Positions 50,317 to 58,954 of a DNA stretch of 64,000 nt are shown one piece after another. How positions within the stretch are numbered: position 1 is the stretch's first letter; every line of letters starts with the position of its first letter. The translations under genes and the position numbers were made by a program. The notes under the pieces are model-generated. The model made no database searches. It had not been told where the DNA came from and worked only from the letters and a program-made list of their open reading frames with translations. Where the stretch lies: positions 1 to 64,000 of the forward strand of contig BOLD01000007.1 in the NCBI GenBank assembly GCA_016861345.1. The letters are read 5' to 3'. The DNA is from Oligoflexia bacterium. Lineage in GTDB: Bacteria; Bdellovibrionota; Bdellovibrionia; Bdellovibrionales; Bdellovibrionaceae.

Positions 50317-52146
50317 ATGTCATTATTAATCAGTGCTGTTCAGTTATCAAAATCTTTCGCAGGTAAAAAACTTTTTCATGGCATTAGCTTTGGAATTTCA
50401 GAAAATGAACGAGTTGGTTTTCTTGGGCCCAATGGAGTGGGTAAGTCGACCTTAATGCAGATTCTTGCAAAAAAAATCCCGCAAGATTCTGGAGAAGTCG
50501 TTGCAACCAAAGGCCTTCGCATCGGCTATTTGGAGCAATCTCCAAAATTTCCCGCAAATGCGACGATTTGCTCCTTTCTTCTTCATAATCATGAAATTGA
50601 TCCTGATTTGATGGCTAAGGCCTATGAGTGGATCGGGCGACTTGAGCTCAGCCAATTTGACGAGCAGACTCCGATTGCCTCTCTCTCAGGTGGGTGGCAA
50701 AAAAAAGTGGCTCTTGCTCATGAATTAATGCGAACTCCGGATTTACTTTTTTTAGATGAGCCAACGAATCATCTGGATGTGGAAAGTATCAAGTGGCTTG
50801 AGGACTTTTTATCTCAGGCTAAGTTTTCGTGTTTCTTCATTACCCATGATCGACTTTTTTTACAACGTGTGGCCAATCGAATTATTGATCTTGATCCCCG
50901 GTTTCCTGGATTCTTACTATCAGTGAATGCGGGCTACGATCAGTATTTGGAATCCAAAGCTGAGATGATTTCCAATCAAGAAATTCGAGAAACAAAACTG
51001 AAGAATCTGCTCAGAAGAGAAAAAGAGTGGCTGGCCAGGGGAGCTCAGGCTCGACAAACCAAGCAAAAAGCTCGCATTGAAAATGCAGGAAAATTAGCTT
51101 CTCACGTTGAAGATCTCACCGATCGAAATCGCCAACGAAAACTCAACCTTGAATTCGAGGCTCAAGAAAAAAATCCAACTAGGCTGATTGAGTGTATCAA
51201 GGTCAGTAAAAAATTTGGGGACAAGTGGGTTTTTCGCGATCTGAATTTAATGATCACTCCAAAAACTCGATTGGCATTAATGGGTGTGAATGGAGCAGGA
51301 AAGTCAACTTTGATTCGAGTTCTATTAGGGCTTGAAGCTCCAACTTCTGGTCAGGTGAAAATTGCCGAGAATTTAAAGTCAGCCTACTTTGAGCAGGGAA
51401 GAGATGCTTTGAAGCAAGAAGAAAGTGTGCTGAAAAACATCTGCCCCTTTGGAGACTATGTCCAGTACCGCAATCAATCGGTCCATGCTCGAAGTTATTT
51501 GGAGCGGTTTCATTTTTATAAAAACCAAGTGGATTTGCCAGTGAAGCAATTGTCCGGAGGAGAGCAGGCAAGACTTCGCATTGCGCAGTTGATGCTTCGT
51601 GAAGCTCAAATTCTTATTCTGGATGAGCCGACGAATGATCTCGATATTGATACATTAAACTCGCTTCAGGAATCTTTAGAGGACTTTCCGGGTGCGGTGA
51701 TTTTGGTGACGCATGATCGATTCTTTATGGATCAGATTGCAAAGCAGATTTTAGCTTTTAGCCCCTTCGAGAATGATCAAAATCAACTGATTCCTTTTGC
51801 GGATTACCTGCAGTGGGAAAAGTGGTTTGATGAAAAAACTGAGCTGGTCCAATCAGGGGGTGACAATCAGCAGGCTGGTGATAGTCAGGGTATAGCTCAC
51901 CAAGGTTCCAAATCTGATTCGAGGAAGCTATCTTATAAAGAGAAAATCGAGTTTGAAAAAATGGAAGAAGTGATCACCCAGAAAGAAGTTCGTCTGGCTC
52001 AAATTGAAAATGAAATTGAAGACCCCCATATCGCCAGTCAGGCGGATAAGGTCCAAGGCTTGTACGCAGAAATGTCAGGGCTTCAGCAGGAAATTGCAAG
52101 GCTCTATAGTCGATGGGCAGAGTTAGAAGAAAAAGTTAAAATATAA
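50317..52146 (+). CDS. uup: ABC-F ATPase (Uup-like)
   Basis: The 609-aa protein has two ABC domains (Walker A GPNGVGKST and GVNGAGKST; signatures LSGGWQKK and LSGGEQAR; LDEPTNHLD and LDEPTNDLD). An inter-domain linker and a C-terminal coiled coil (KLSYKEKIEFEKMEEVITQKE onward) follow, as in Uup. ABC-F proteins act on the ribosome; Uup also has branched-DNA links. No membrane segments. The symbol is by resemblance. Confidence 0.88.
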   Translation: MSLLISAVQLSKSFAGKKLFHGISFGISENERVGFLGPNGVGKSTLMQILAKKIPQDSGEVVATKGLRIGYLEQSPKFPANATICSFLLHNHEIDPDLMAKAYEWIGRLELSQFDEQTPIASLSGGWQKKVALAHELMRTPDLLFLDEPTNHLDVESIKWLEDFLSQAKFSCFFITHDRLFLQRVANRIIDLDPRFPGFLLSVNAGYDQYLESKAEMISNQEIRETKLKNLLRREKEWLARGAQARQTKQKARIENAGKLASHVEDLTDRNRQRKLNLEFEAQEKNPTRLIECIKVSKKFGDKWVFRDLNLMITPKTRLALMGVNGAGKSTLIRVLLGLEAPTSGQVKIAENLKSAYFEQGRDALKQEESVLKNICPFGDYVQYRNQSVHARSYLERFHFYKNQVDLPVKQLSGGEQARLRIAQLMLREAQILILDEPTNDLDIDTLNSLQESLEDFPGAVILVTHDRFFMDQIAKQILAFSPFENDQNQLIPFADYLQWEKWFDEKTELVQSGGDNQQAGDSQGIAHQGSKSDSRKLSYKEKIEFEKMEEVITQKEVRLAQIENEIEDPHIASQADKVQGLYAEMSGLQQEIARLYSRWAELEEKVKI

Positions 52147-52147
52147 A

Positions 52148-53497
52148 TTAAATATAAGGTTTGATCTTCTCAAGAAAGTTCGCGGTGAATCGCTTCCCAA
52201 TGTTGAGAATTTCTTCCTGAAAGATCTTCTTGCGAACCTCAATTGGATTTGGTCGTTCTTTTCCAAAGTCAATCATTGAAGCTTGATCAACCAGCTCACA
52301 GAACTGAATCAAAAATGATTCCAGTGGAATTTTTTCTCCAAGGGGTTGAAGGGGGAATCCGGTTCGATCTGCTCTTTCGTGAGTTGATTGAATGATCACC
52401 TTCAGGTGATCGGGGATTGGAATTTTACGCGAAAGGGCTTTGTTGAGGCTAACAGTGGGATGATTTTTGTAATCTCTGAGATCTTCTTCTTTTAATTGGT
52501 CAATTTTTCTTTGTCTCATCAGTTGGATGGCTTTGGGGTTCATTTCAAGTAATCCCACGTCTGCCATCAATCCTGCGATCATCACTTCCTCAGGCTTTCC
52601 AATGCCCGACATTAAACTGATCAAGCCTGCAGAGGCTGCAATTGCAGGAGCCCGATCAATCGCTGTGAGGTCGTCAAAGCCTGAAAGATTCACAACATCA
52701 CCGGCATCACCAACGGCAGAAAGACTCATGATGAGATCTGAGGCAAGGGTAATGACCTTGTCATAGAGTTCTCTTCCAGCCTGATATGAAGAGGCCTCAC
52801 TTTGATCTGAGATGAGCATGACAAGATCTTTGTAGGCGACATTCATGTTCATGAATTGAGCGCGGCATCGACTTTTTAAACCCTTTGCAGATTTGTCCTG
52901 ATTTTTTTCAATGTACTTTTGAAAGGCATCAACTTCTTCACGCTTGATGTAGAACTCTCCGATGGATTGGATTTTCTCAAATTTTTCTTTGTCTAAGATT
53001 CGCCCCTTGGGAAGGAAGGGGATGATTTTTTGATTTAGTGGCATCAGGTGATGAATTGTCATTTCTAATTCTTTATCAGCAACAAGCTCAGCTGATTTAA
53101 TGGGAATCATTGTTCCATGTACTTTTCGAGAAAAGACGAATTCAATTTTTGACGAAGTCTCGTATTCATCTTCAAGAAGAACGACATTGGCCCCAGATTT
53201 TTTAATAAAGGCTGCGCCTTCGTTTTGAACTTTTTTCGCCACTACAACAGCGATATAGGCATTCGGGGCAACATAGCGAGCAACTTGCACAAGTCCTGCA
53301 GTAGCTGTTTCATTTGGAGAATGAGTTGCTGAAATAACAATAACGTCAGATTTCTGAGCGATGGCTTCTTTTTCAGATAGGGCATCCACTGTATCAAAAG
53401 TCATGAAATTGACCTGAAAGAGATCAGCAACAGCCTGAGCTCTTTTGTAGAATTGGGGATCGCTAGAAATAACTGTCAATAGGTGTTGTGTCGCCAT
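52148..53497 (-). CDS. Degenerate HD-GYP/HDOD-like signalling protein
   Basis: The 449-aa protein has an N-terminal pseudo-receiver-like domain (HLLTVISSDPQFYKRA, SDVIVISATHS). Its C-terminal half aligns with HD-GYP domains, but the metal residues are changed. The HD pair reads AD in GLMADVGLLEM, HHE reads THE in IIQSTHERAD, and DGxGYP reads DRTGFP. Cyclic di-GMP hydrolysis is unlikely; a binding or scaffold role is plausible. I take the ATG at 53497 over the track TTG at 53521. Confidence 0.6.
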   Translation of the reverse strand: MATQHLLTVISSDPQFYKRAQAVADLFQVNFMTFDTVDALSEKEAIAQKSDVIVISATHSPNETATAGLVQVARYVAPNAYIAVVVAKKVQNEGAAFIKKSGANVVLLEDEYETSSKIEFVFSRKVHGTMIPIKSAELVADKELEMTIHHLMPLNQKIIPFLPKGRILDKEKFEKIQSIGEFYIKREEVDAFQKYIEKNQDKSAKGLKSRCRAQFMNMNVAYKDLVMLISDQSEASSYQAGRELYDKVITLASDLIMSLSAVGDAGDVVNLSGFDDLTAIDRAPAIAASAGLISLMSGIGKPEEVMIAGLMADVGLLEMNPKAIQLMRQRKIDQLKEEDLRDYKNHPTVSLNKALSRKIPIPDHLKVIIQSTHERADRTGFPLQPLGEKIPLESFLIQFCELVDQASMIDFGKERPNPIEVRKKIFQEEILNIGKRFTANFLEKIKPYI

Positions 53498-53587
53498 AGC
53501 TACCAGTTTAACGAGACTCAAGCGTCTTTGCGAGAATTATCATTGAAGCTGGGCTTTCAGTTCAGCTTCGCTGACTTCCTAAATGAC

Positions 53588-54064
53588 TTAGGGGCGATCA
53601 TCTGTTGGAAGTCGATCAAAGACATAGATAAAGGGATCACCAGCTAGACTTAGATAAAGATGAAACTTTCCATCTTTAAATCGAATTTCATTCGATGCCT
53701 TACGACCCAGTCTCATGTCCGGGTCCTGACTGCACTCAATGTTGTTGTCGGGATTAATCCAAACGACCTCATCTTCTAAACGATGGTCAATGATGGAATA
53801 CTTACCTTTTCGTTCACAAAACCCAGGTTCATTTTGCCTTGCCCAAAATATTTCGTTTGTGCCGTCAGCGTGAAATTCAAAAAGTAAAATCAGATTGGGA
53901 TTTAGTGGGAGACGAAATTCACCCTGATAAATAAAACCGATATTTTTCCACGTTCCAAGAATTTGGTCCTCTTCAGTTGGGGATATGGCTAGGACAGGCC
54001 CCGTGGGGAGGCAGATCATTGCCCCCAAGAGTATAACTAAAATGAAATAACGAATTAGAGCCAT
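53588..54064 (-). CDS. Secreted lipocalin-like small protein, unknown
   Basis: The 158-aa precursor has a signal peptide (YFILVILLGAMICLPTGPVLA) and a mature domain starting ILGTWKNIGFIY. The W-containing opening and alternating strands suggest a small beta-barrel, but I cannot assign a family. It overlaps the end of the protease gene by 10 nt, so the two are likely cotranscribed. Confidence 0.6.
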   Translation of the reverse strand: MALIRYFILVILLGAMICLPTGPVLAISPTEEDQILGTWKNIGFIYQGEFRLPLNPNLILLFEFHADGTNEIFWARQNEPGFCERKGKYSIIDHRLEDEVVWINPDNNIECSQDPDMRLGRKASNEIRFKDGKFHLYLSLAGDPFIYVFDRLPTDDRP

Positions 54065-55473
54065 TGCCTTTTCTTCAGAACGTCTCGGATGTTCTGTTTC
54101 TCCTCATCAGTAAAGCCGTTTGCCATGGCTGATTCAACTGATTGCACGAAAGTTGAAAACTTTCCAGAGGGGCCAAGGCGGCTCAGCGTCTTAGTTGCTA
54201 AGATAAGCCCTTGGCGTTCGCCAATTAGCTCTTTAATTTCCCAAAGAGTGCCGCTGACAATAGTGCTATCAAAGTACAAAGTACCCTTACGGTCGCTCAG
54301 TTTAAGTGAATTATCCACAGTGCGCTTAAATGGACCTTTGAGATATGAAACCTCACCTAAGTGGGGATGGTTCATGAATGTGGTGGTAAAGAAGTCAGCA
54401 AAAGCCTCGTTCAGAGAGCCGCCCTCACCCTCATTTGGTAGTCGAGAGATTCCATCAATCAAGGCATGGCAAGTCTCATGCATAACGATGGTGGGGTCCT
54501 TCATCATGTTTGCGTAATTGACCCCGTCACCTGTGCCCAATCGGATTTGGCCATGATAATAAAATGCAGCGTTTGTCTTATCTGGAGCACCATACTGAGT
54601 TTGAACTTCAAGCGAGAAGGGAAGGGAGATTCCCAACTTTGAAATGAAAAGTCCCAGTGTGCGATCAACAAAGTAAAATGCCTGTACTTGGTCAAAGCGA
54701 CCATCTGCGGGATCATAATTAAATACCAAATTTGGATTTTGAGCTTTTTCTGCGGCTTGAGAGATGACCTTTAGATTTTGCTTTGTCAAAGTCCCATCTC
54801 CGATAAGGCCCCCAAGCATCACTTCAGAAAGTTCACTCATTTTTGGTCCAGAAGGGAAAACAGTCGCTTTTCCTTGATCAAATCCAGAAGAAGTTCTCTC
54901 TTGGCTAATGACACCGCTATTTGGAGAAACCTTCATGCGGTACACGCCAGTTCCGGCATGGTCGATGTAGTCAATGTTGTATATAATTTGTGCTCCAGCT
55001 GCAGTTTGGTGAATAGCAACTTTAGGATCGAAGATTTGTTGAGCATTCTTCAAAGATGCATCTTTTCCCTTAAATTTTTGAAGGAAAGCAAACTTCTCTG
55101 TGTTTCTTTTTTCAATCAGAGTGCGTAATTTTGAGTAATCTTCGTCGATGTACTGTCCTCGAGCGAAGATCAGACTGCCTTTTGAATTATACAATTTCTG
55201 AACGAAGCCACCCTCAACCTCAGCTGGTCCAACCATCTGTGGTGAGCGCTCCACGAGTTCATTATTTGTGAGTAATGAAATTTCTTGTTGTTTAAACTGT
55301 TCCCCATGAATAAGGCCAGGAAGAGATTGAGATCCACCCACTTGCCAAATGAACTCTTTAGGGGCAGAGGCTTTTGAACACGAAATTAGATTTGAGACGA
55401 GAAAAATGCCACCGACAAGTGATCCTAATCGAGTAGCTAGACGAGCATCAATGTGGTTTTTTAGACTGCTCAT
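54055..55473 (-). CDS. M4-like (gluzincin) lipoprotein metalloprotease
   Basis: The 472-aa protein has a lipoprotein signal (LVGGIFLVSNLISC). A catalytic domain follows with the zinc motif MHETCHALIDG (HExxH) and the downstream glutamate in GSLNEAFADFF, as in thermolysin or fungalysin-type proteases. The N-terminal ~200 residues look like a propeptide (FTP/PepSY-like). GGGGGAAAA precedes the ATG. It is probably attached to the outer membrane or cell surface. Confidence 0.8.
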   Translation of the reverse strand: MSSLKNHIDARLATRLGSLVGGIFLVSNLISCSKASAPKEFIWQVGGSQSLPGLIHGEQFKQQEISLLTNNELVERSPQMVGPAEVEGGFVQKLYNSKGSLIFARGQYIDEDYSKLRTLIEKRNTEKFAFLQKFKGKDASLKNAQQIFDPKVAIHQTAAGAQIIYNIDYIDHAGTGVYRMKVSPNSGVISQERTSSGFDQGKATVFPSGPKMSELSEVMLGGLIGDGTLTKQNLKVISQAAEKAQNPNLVFNYDPADGRFDQVQAFYFVDRTLGLFISKLGISLPFSLEVQTQYGAPDKTNAAFYYHGQIRLGTGDGVNYANMMKDPTIVMHETCHALIDGISRLPNEGEGGSLNEAFADFFTTTFMNHPHLGEVSYLKGPFKRTVDNSLKLSDRKGTLYFDSTIVSGTLWEIKELIGERQGLILATKTLSRLGPSGKFSTFVQSVESAMANGFTDEEKQNIRDVLKKRQWL

Positions 55474-55531
55474 TTTTCCCCCATATCTCCCACTGTTATC
55501 GGCAAAAACCAGAATTCCTTAAACGTGGGAG

Positions 55532-55559
55532 GCCTGCACCTCCCTATGGGGGTGCAGGC
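55532..55559 (-). terminator. Strong hairpin, possible terminator
   Basis: The stem GCCTGCACC/GGTGCAGGC lies downstream of the gene ending at 55591 and upstream of the protease gene. There is no long T run after it on the minus strand, so termination is uncertain. Confidence 0.4.
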
Positions 55560-55590
55560 AACCATTAGAACTTATACTATTATCGAACTC

Positions 55591-55992
55591 TTACTCTTCG
55601 ATGACCAGGCCTTTCTCAAGGTAAGTGCCATCGCCGTTCATAAATCGGACTTTGTGCTCGCCTGCACCGATAGTTCCTAGACGAACTTCCTTAGTGAAGG
55701 GCACAAGGACCATTAAACACATTCCCTGACTTACTTTTGCTACAGACTTCACCTCATGAAGGCTAGTTGTAGGATGAGCTACATCAGCTCGTGACCAACG
55801 GTAGCAACCATTTGGGAATATACCGTTAACTACGACGAACACGTCCGAAGTCGAGTCAAAACCACTTGGAATATATGCATCGTTCACACCAACAACGACT
55901 TCCTTCTCAGCAGGAACATCTGCCGCCTGAGCGTTAAGGCCCATAAACATACCAGCAACTGCTACTGCTACCATTAAAAATCTCTTTGTCAT
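55591..55992 (-). CDS. Small secreted protein of unknown function
   Basis: The 133-aa precursor has a signal peptide (RFLMVAVAVAGMFMGLNAQA) and a mature part with two cysteines (NGCYRW, GMCLMVL) and an immunoglobulin-like strand pattern. The ATG at 55992 has GGGGG upstream; the track start at 56163 is upstream of the sigma-54-type promoter at 56056-56071 and so is rejected. No family recognised. Confidence 0.65.
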   Translation of the reverse strand: MTKRFLMVAVAVAGMFMGLNAQAADVPAEKEVVVGVNDAYIPSGFDSTSDVFVVVNGIFPNGCYRWSRADVAHPTTSLHEVKSVAKVSQGMCLMVLVPFTKEVRLGTIGAGEHKVRFMNGDGTYLEKGLVIEE

Positions 55993-56055
55993 TTTTCCCC
56001 CATTTTCTGCTGACCCTTTTTCCTTGGCCAGTTTGTTGTGTTTGCCATTTACTAG

Positions 56056-56071
56056 AGCAATACGTGTACCA
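56056..56071 (-). promoter_or_regulatory. Sigma-54-type promoter for small secreted protein gene
   Basis: The minus strand reads TGGTACACGTATTGCT, with GG-N10-GC spacing and a perfect TTGCT. The predicted start near 56045 is about 53 nt before the ATG at 55992. Confidence 0.6.
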
Positions 56072-56178
56072 AGTTGCAACTGCAAATTAAAGATAAATGA
56101 TGGAAATTTTTTATCATTCTGAGACGTTATGGCTCGAAGCGTACGGGATGCCGCGGAACGCAATAACCCCTCTTTTTT

Positions 56179-56811
56179 TTAGTGATGAAAATAGGTATGT
56201 TGGACGACAGAATAGAGCGCCGCACAAATAATAATTAAGCCCGTGAATACCCTTATTTTTTGTCGAGCGTGGCGCCCCAGTTTTGAAAGACCAAATTGAA
56301 GGCTTGAAAGGGCTGGAATTGTGCCCACCCAAAAACAGAAAAGAATCATCGCGCCAGCAAGGGGTGATCTTGAGCTGAGCGCTAGTAAAACAAATGAATA
56401 TAGCCACCCGCAGGGTAAAAAACCCGTTAGTAGGCCAAGATAAAAAGAGTTGTTTTTAACAGTCCGAAGTGCGTGCAGAAAAAAACGGGGAGCTGAAGGT
56501 GTTGGCACTTTCCAGTTGAAGAGAAAGGAAAAACCCAAAAAAAAGAGAAGCCCAGTCATCAGATAAAAGTTCACTTGTGTCAGAGACTGAATGCTTTGAA
56601 GAAAATGGGAGCCACTTCCTGCTAGGGATCCAAGCAGGGTGTAGGTAATGCCGCGTCCGAGATGATAAGGCGTGGGATTTTCTTTAACTCCAGGGGCGCA
56701 GGCAATTGGGCCACACATTCCAGCGCAGTGCCAGCTTCCGACAAGGCTTGCCCCCAGAACAAGAAAAGGCAGAAAGGGGCTTGAAATTTCGATCCAACTA
56801 GAGTGGTCCAA
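56179..56811 (-). CDS. TauE/SafE-like (UreH-domain) membrane protein of cbb3 cluster
   Basis: The 210-aa protein has about six membrane helices and the motif GSWHCAGMCGPIACAPG typical of the COG2836 family found in cbb3 oxidase clusters. A role in copper or thiol transfer during oxidase assembly is thought likely but not proved. Its start overlaps the ccoG end by 14 nt. Confidence 0.82.
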   Translation of the reverse strand: MDHSSWIEISSPFLPFLVLGASLVGSWHCAGMCGPIACAPGVKENPTPYHLGRGITYTLLGSLAGSGSHFLQSIQSLTQVNFYLMTGLLFFLGFSFLFNWKVPTPSAPRFFLHALRTVKNNSFYLGLLTGFLPCGWLYSFVLLALSSRSPLAGAMILFCFWVGTIPALSSLQFGLSKLGRHARQKIRVFTGLIIICAALYSVVQHTYFHH

Positions 56812-58180
56812 GAAGTGTGATCCCGAATGGTTGACGGTCGATAAGAATTTGGGTGTCGAGTCGCCCTGTTCCCTTCATTAAAGATGTGGGACTTGTCACA
56901 AAAAAGTGAATCATTTTTGATTCTCCGGCTCTAATTTTTACTAAGGACTCAGGTGTAGCTAAAGAAAATCCTTTATCTTTCCATTCGGGGGGAGTTTCGA
57001 TTGGGATATCTTTATCCTCAAAAGTTTGATTGTGAATGTTGAGTCTAAAATGATTGATAACAAGGCCATCTCCAGTGGAGTTTTGGCTGAGAGTGTAGGG
57101 CGCTTCTTTGCCCCGGAGAACTTGGTAAGTAATGGGTTTTCTCGTACTGACAAAGTAAGTTAACCCAATCAATGCAAGAATGATCAGTGCAGAGTAAAGC
57201 AAAGTGCGTGGTCGGGTGAAATTGATGGGTTCTTTTGTCAGAGATGAATAAGAAATAAGGCCCTTTGGTTTTTTAACCTTAATCATGATTTCATCGCAGG
57301 CATCGATACAGGCCGTGCAACCGATGCACTCCATTTGTGTACCATTTCGGATGTCGATTCCCGTTGGACAGACGTTGACGCAGCGAAGGCAATTCACGCA
57401 ATCGCCTTGAGTCTGACCTTGGGGGACAGAGCCTTTTCGAGGTTCTCCACGTTTCTCATCGTACATGACGTTCACAGTTCGATCATCCATCAAAACAGAC
57501 TGAAATCGTCCGTAGGGGCACATGATGATGCAAAATTGTTCTCGGAACCAACCAAAATCAAAAGTGATTGTAGCGGCAATTGAGAAGGTAAAAAGAAAAG
57601 CTACCCAGTTCTCACGAGGATCGGATTGAATCATTTTGAGTAAGGGTTCAGTTCCAACAAAGTAGGCGATAAAACTATGGGATATAATTGCACCAACGAT
57701 GGAGAAAAGAGTCCATTTTAAAGTTTTTTTGAATAATTTTAATGAACTGATGGGCTCTTTATCGAGGGCTCTTCTTTTAATGTAATTCCCTTCGATCAGG
57801 GCTTCAATACGTCGAAAAACTCCATCGATAAAAACGGTCTGGGGGCAGCCCCAGCCGCACCAGACACGGCCCAGAACTGCCGTTGCAAGAGCTAATCCCA
57901 GTGTCAGAATCGCGAGTATAAAGAAGACCAGTGGTCCATCATGGGCCCAAAAGGTCAGGCCCAGGATGGCGAATCGACGATTGGGGATGTCCAGCAAAAT
58001 CGCCTGATGGCCTCCAATCTTGATCCAGGGAAGGATCAAAAATATAACGATTAAAACGGCTTGAGTCCAATTTCGATGACGACGAAAGAAACCTGTGACT
58101 TCTGCGGGGTTGATCCGTATTCGATGTCCCTTTTCATCAAGCATCGAAAGTTTTTCGAGGTCACTATTTTCTTTCGTCAT
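56798..58180 (-). CDS. ccoG: cbb3 oxidase accessory ferredoxin CcoG
   Basis: The 460-aa protein has several membrane helices, two 4Fe-4S motifs (CVNCLRCVNVCP and CIGCTACIDAC), the CGWGCPQ segment, and a C-terminal Ig-like domain. CcoG reduces copper(II) for the oxidase assembly path. It follows ccoP by 31 nt. ccoH, usually next, is not found. Confidence 0.93.
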   Translation of the reverse strand: MTKENSDLEKLSMLDEKGHRIRINPAEVTGFFRRHRNWTQAVLIVIFLILPWIKIGGHQAILLDIPNRRFAILGLTFWAHDGPLVFFILAILTLGLALATAVLGRVWCGWGCPQTVFIDGVFRRIEALIEGNYIKRRALDKEPISSLKLFKKTLKWTLFSIVGAIISHSFIAYFVGTEPLLKMIQSDPRENWVAFLFTFSIAATITFDFGWFREQFCIIMCPYGRFQSVLMDDRTVNVMYDEKRGEPRKGSVPQGQTQGDCVNCLRCVNVCPTGIDIRNGTQMECIGCTACIDACDEIMIKVKKPKGLISYSSLTKEPINFTRPRTLLYSALIILALIGLTYFVSTRKPITYQVLRGKEAPYTLSQNSTGDGLVINHFRLNIHNQTFEDKDIPIETPPEWKDKGFSLATPESLVKIRAGESKMIHFFVTSPTSLMKGTGRLDTQILIDRQPFGITLLGPL

Positions 58181-58211
58181 TCATCGTCCTACAGCTACTG
58201 CACTGGCTGAA

Positions 58212-58787
58212 TTATTTATACTCCTGCCCTTGTGGAGGTTTTCCGCCAGAAACATTCGTGCCTTTAAGCGAGTAAACAAATGCAGCTACAGCTGTAAGTT
58301 CCTCGGGTTTAAGCATTTGTTCCCAAGCAGGCATTCCCTTGTCGGTCACTCCAGTGGAGATCACCTTAAAGATCCCCACTCGGGTTCCTTGACCATTAAT
58401 CCAATGATTATCAGTCAAGTTTGGACCAATTAAACCACCACCATTTTCTGCATGGCAAGGTAAACATTTAGCGACATACACGGTCTTGCCCTGGGCGATT
58501 GTATTTTGATCGCCAAATTTAGCAGCTAATGTGTCTTCTGTCATGTTCGAGTCAGCTGATGCAGATTGAACAGCGGGAACAGCCTTCATCTCAGCCTCAA
58601 GTTCTTGAGACAGGGTTGGGCCTCCCATGAATGTATAATACACGTAGTACAGAGCAGCAAAAATAATGGTCCCGTAAAAAGTGGTTAACCACCAACCAGG
58701 AAGGGGATTGTCATACTCTTGGATTCCGTCGTATTCGTGACCTTTTATGATTTCATCTTTTTCTTTATTACTCTGGTGATTATTCAT
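58212..58787 (-). CDS. ccoP: cbb3 oxidase subunit CcoP with a single heme c
   Basis: The protein has the conserved opening KGHEYDGIQEYDNPLPGWW, one membrane helix, and one cytochrome c domain (CLPCH, GGGLIGPNLTDNHWING, KGMPAW with axial methionine). Canonical CcoP has two CxxCH domains and about 300 aa; this has one and 191 aa. The kept domain matches the usual first heme. ATGA overlap with ccoQ. Confidence 0.9.
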   Translation of the reverse strand: MNNHQSNKEKDEIIKGHEYDGIQEYDNPLPGWWLTTFYGTIIFAALYYVYYTFMGGPTLSQELEAEMKAVPAVQSASADSNMTEDTLAAKFGDQNTIAQGKTVYVAKCLPCHAENGGGLIGPNLTDNHWINGQGTRVGIFKVISTGVTDKGMPAWEQMLKPEELTAVAAFVYSLKGTNVSGGKPPQGQEYK

Positions 58788-58954
58788 TGAAGACCTCCTT
58801 CATCCAGGGGGAGATTTTGCATTTTTTCAAAAAATGATTTTCGAGATTTGTGGTAGGTAAAAAAGATTGTACCGACAAACATAATTGCGAAAATCATCAG
58901 GGCTATAATTGTAAGATGTGTGTCTTGAAATTGAGTCAATGCTTCTTGCTTCAT
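58784..58954 (-). CDS. ccoQ: cbb3 oxidase small subunit CcoQ
   Basis: The gene is too short for the ORF track. The 56-aa product has one membrane helix (LTIIALMIFAIMFVGTIFFTY) followed by a basic stretch, as in CcoQ. It lies exactly between ccoNO and ccoP, with ATGA overlaps on both sides, and GGAG is upstream of its ATG. It stabilises the oxidase complex in known cases. Confidence 0.85.
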   Translation of the reverse strand: MKQEALTQFQDTHLTIIALMIFAIMFVGTIFFTYHKSRKSFFEKMQNLPLDEGGLQ

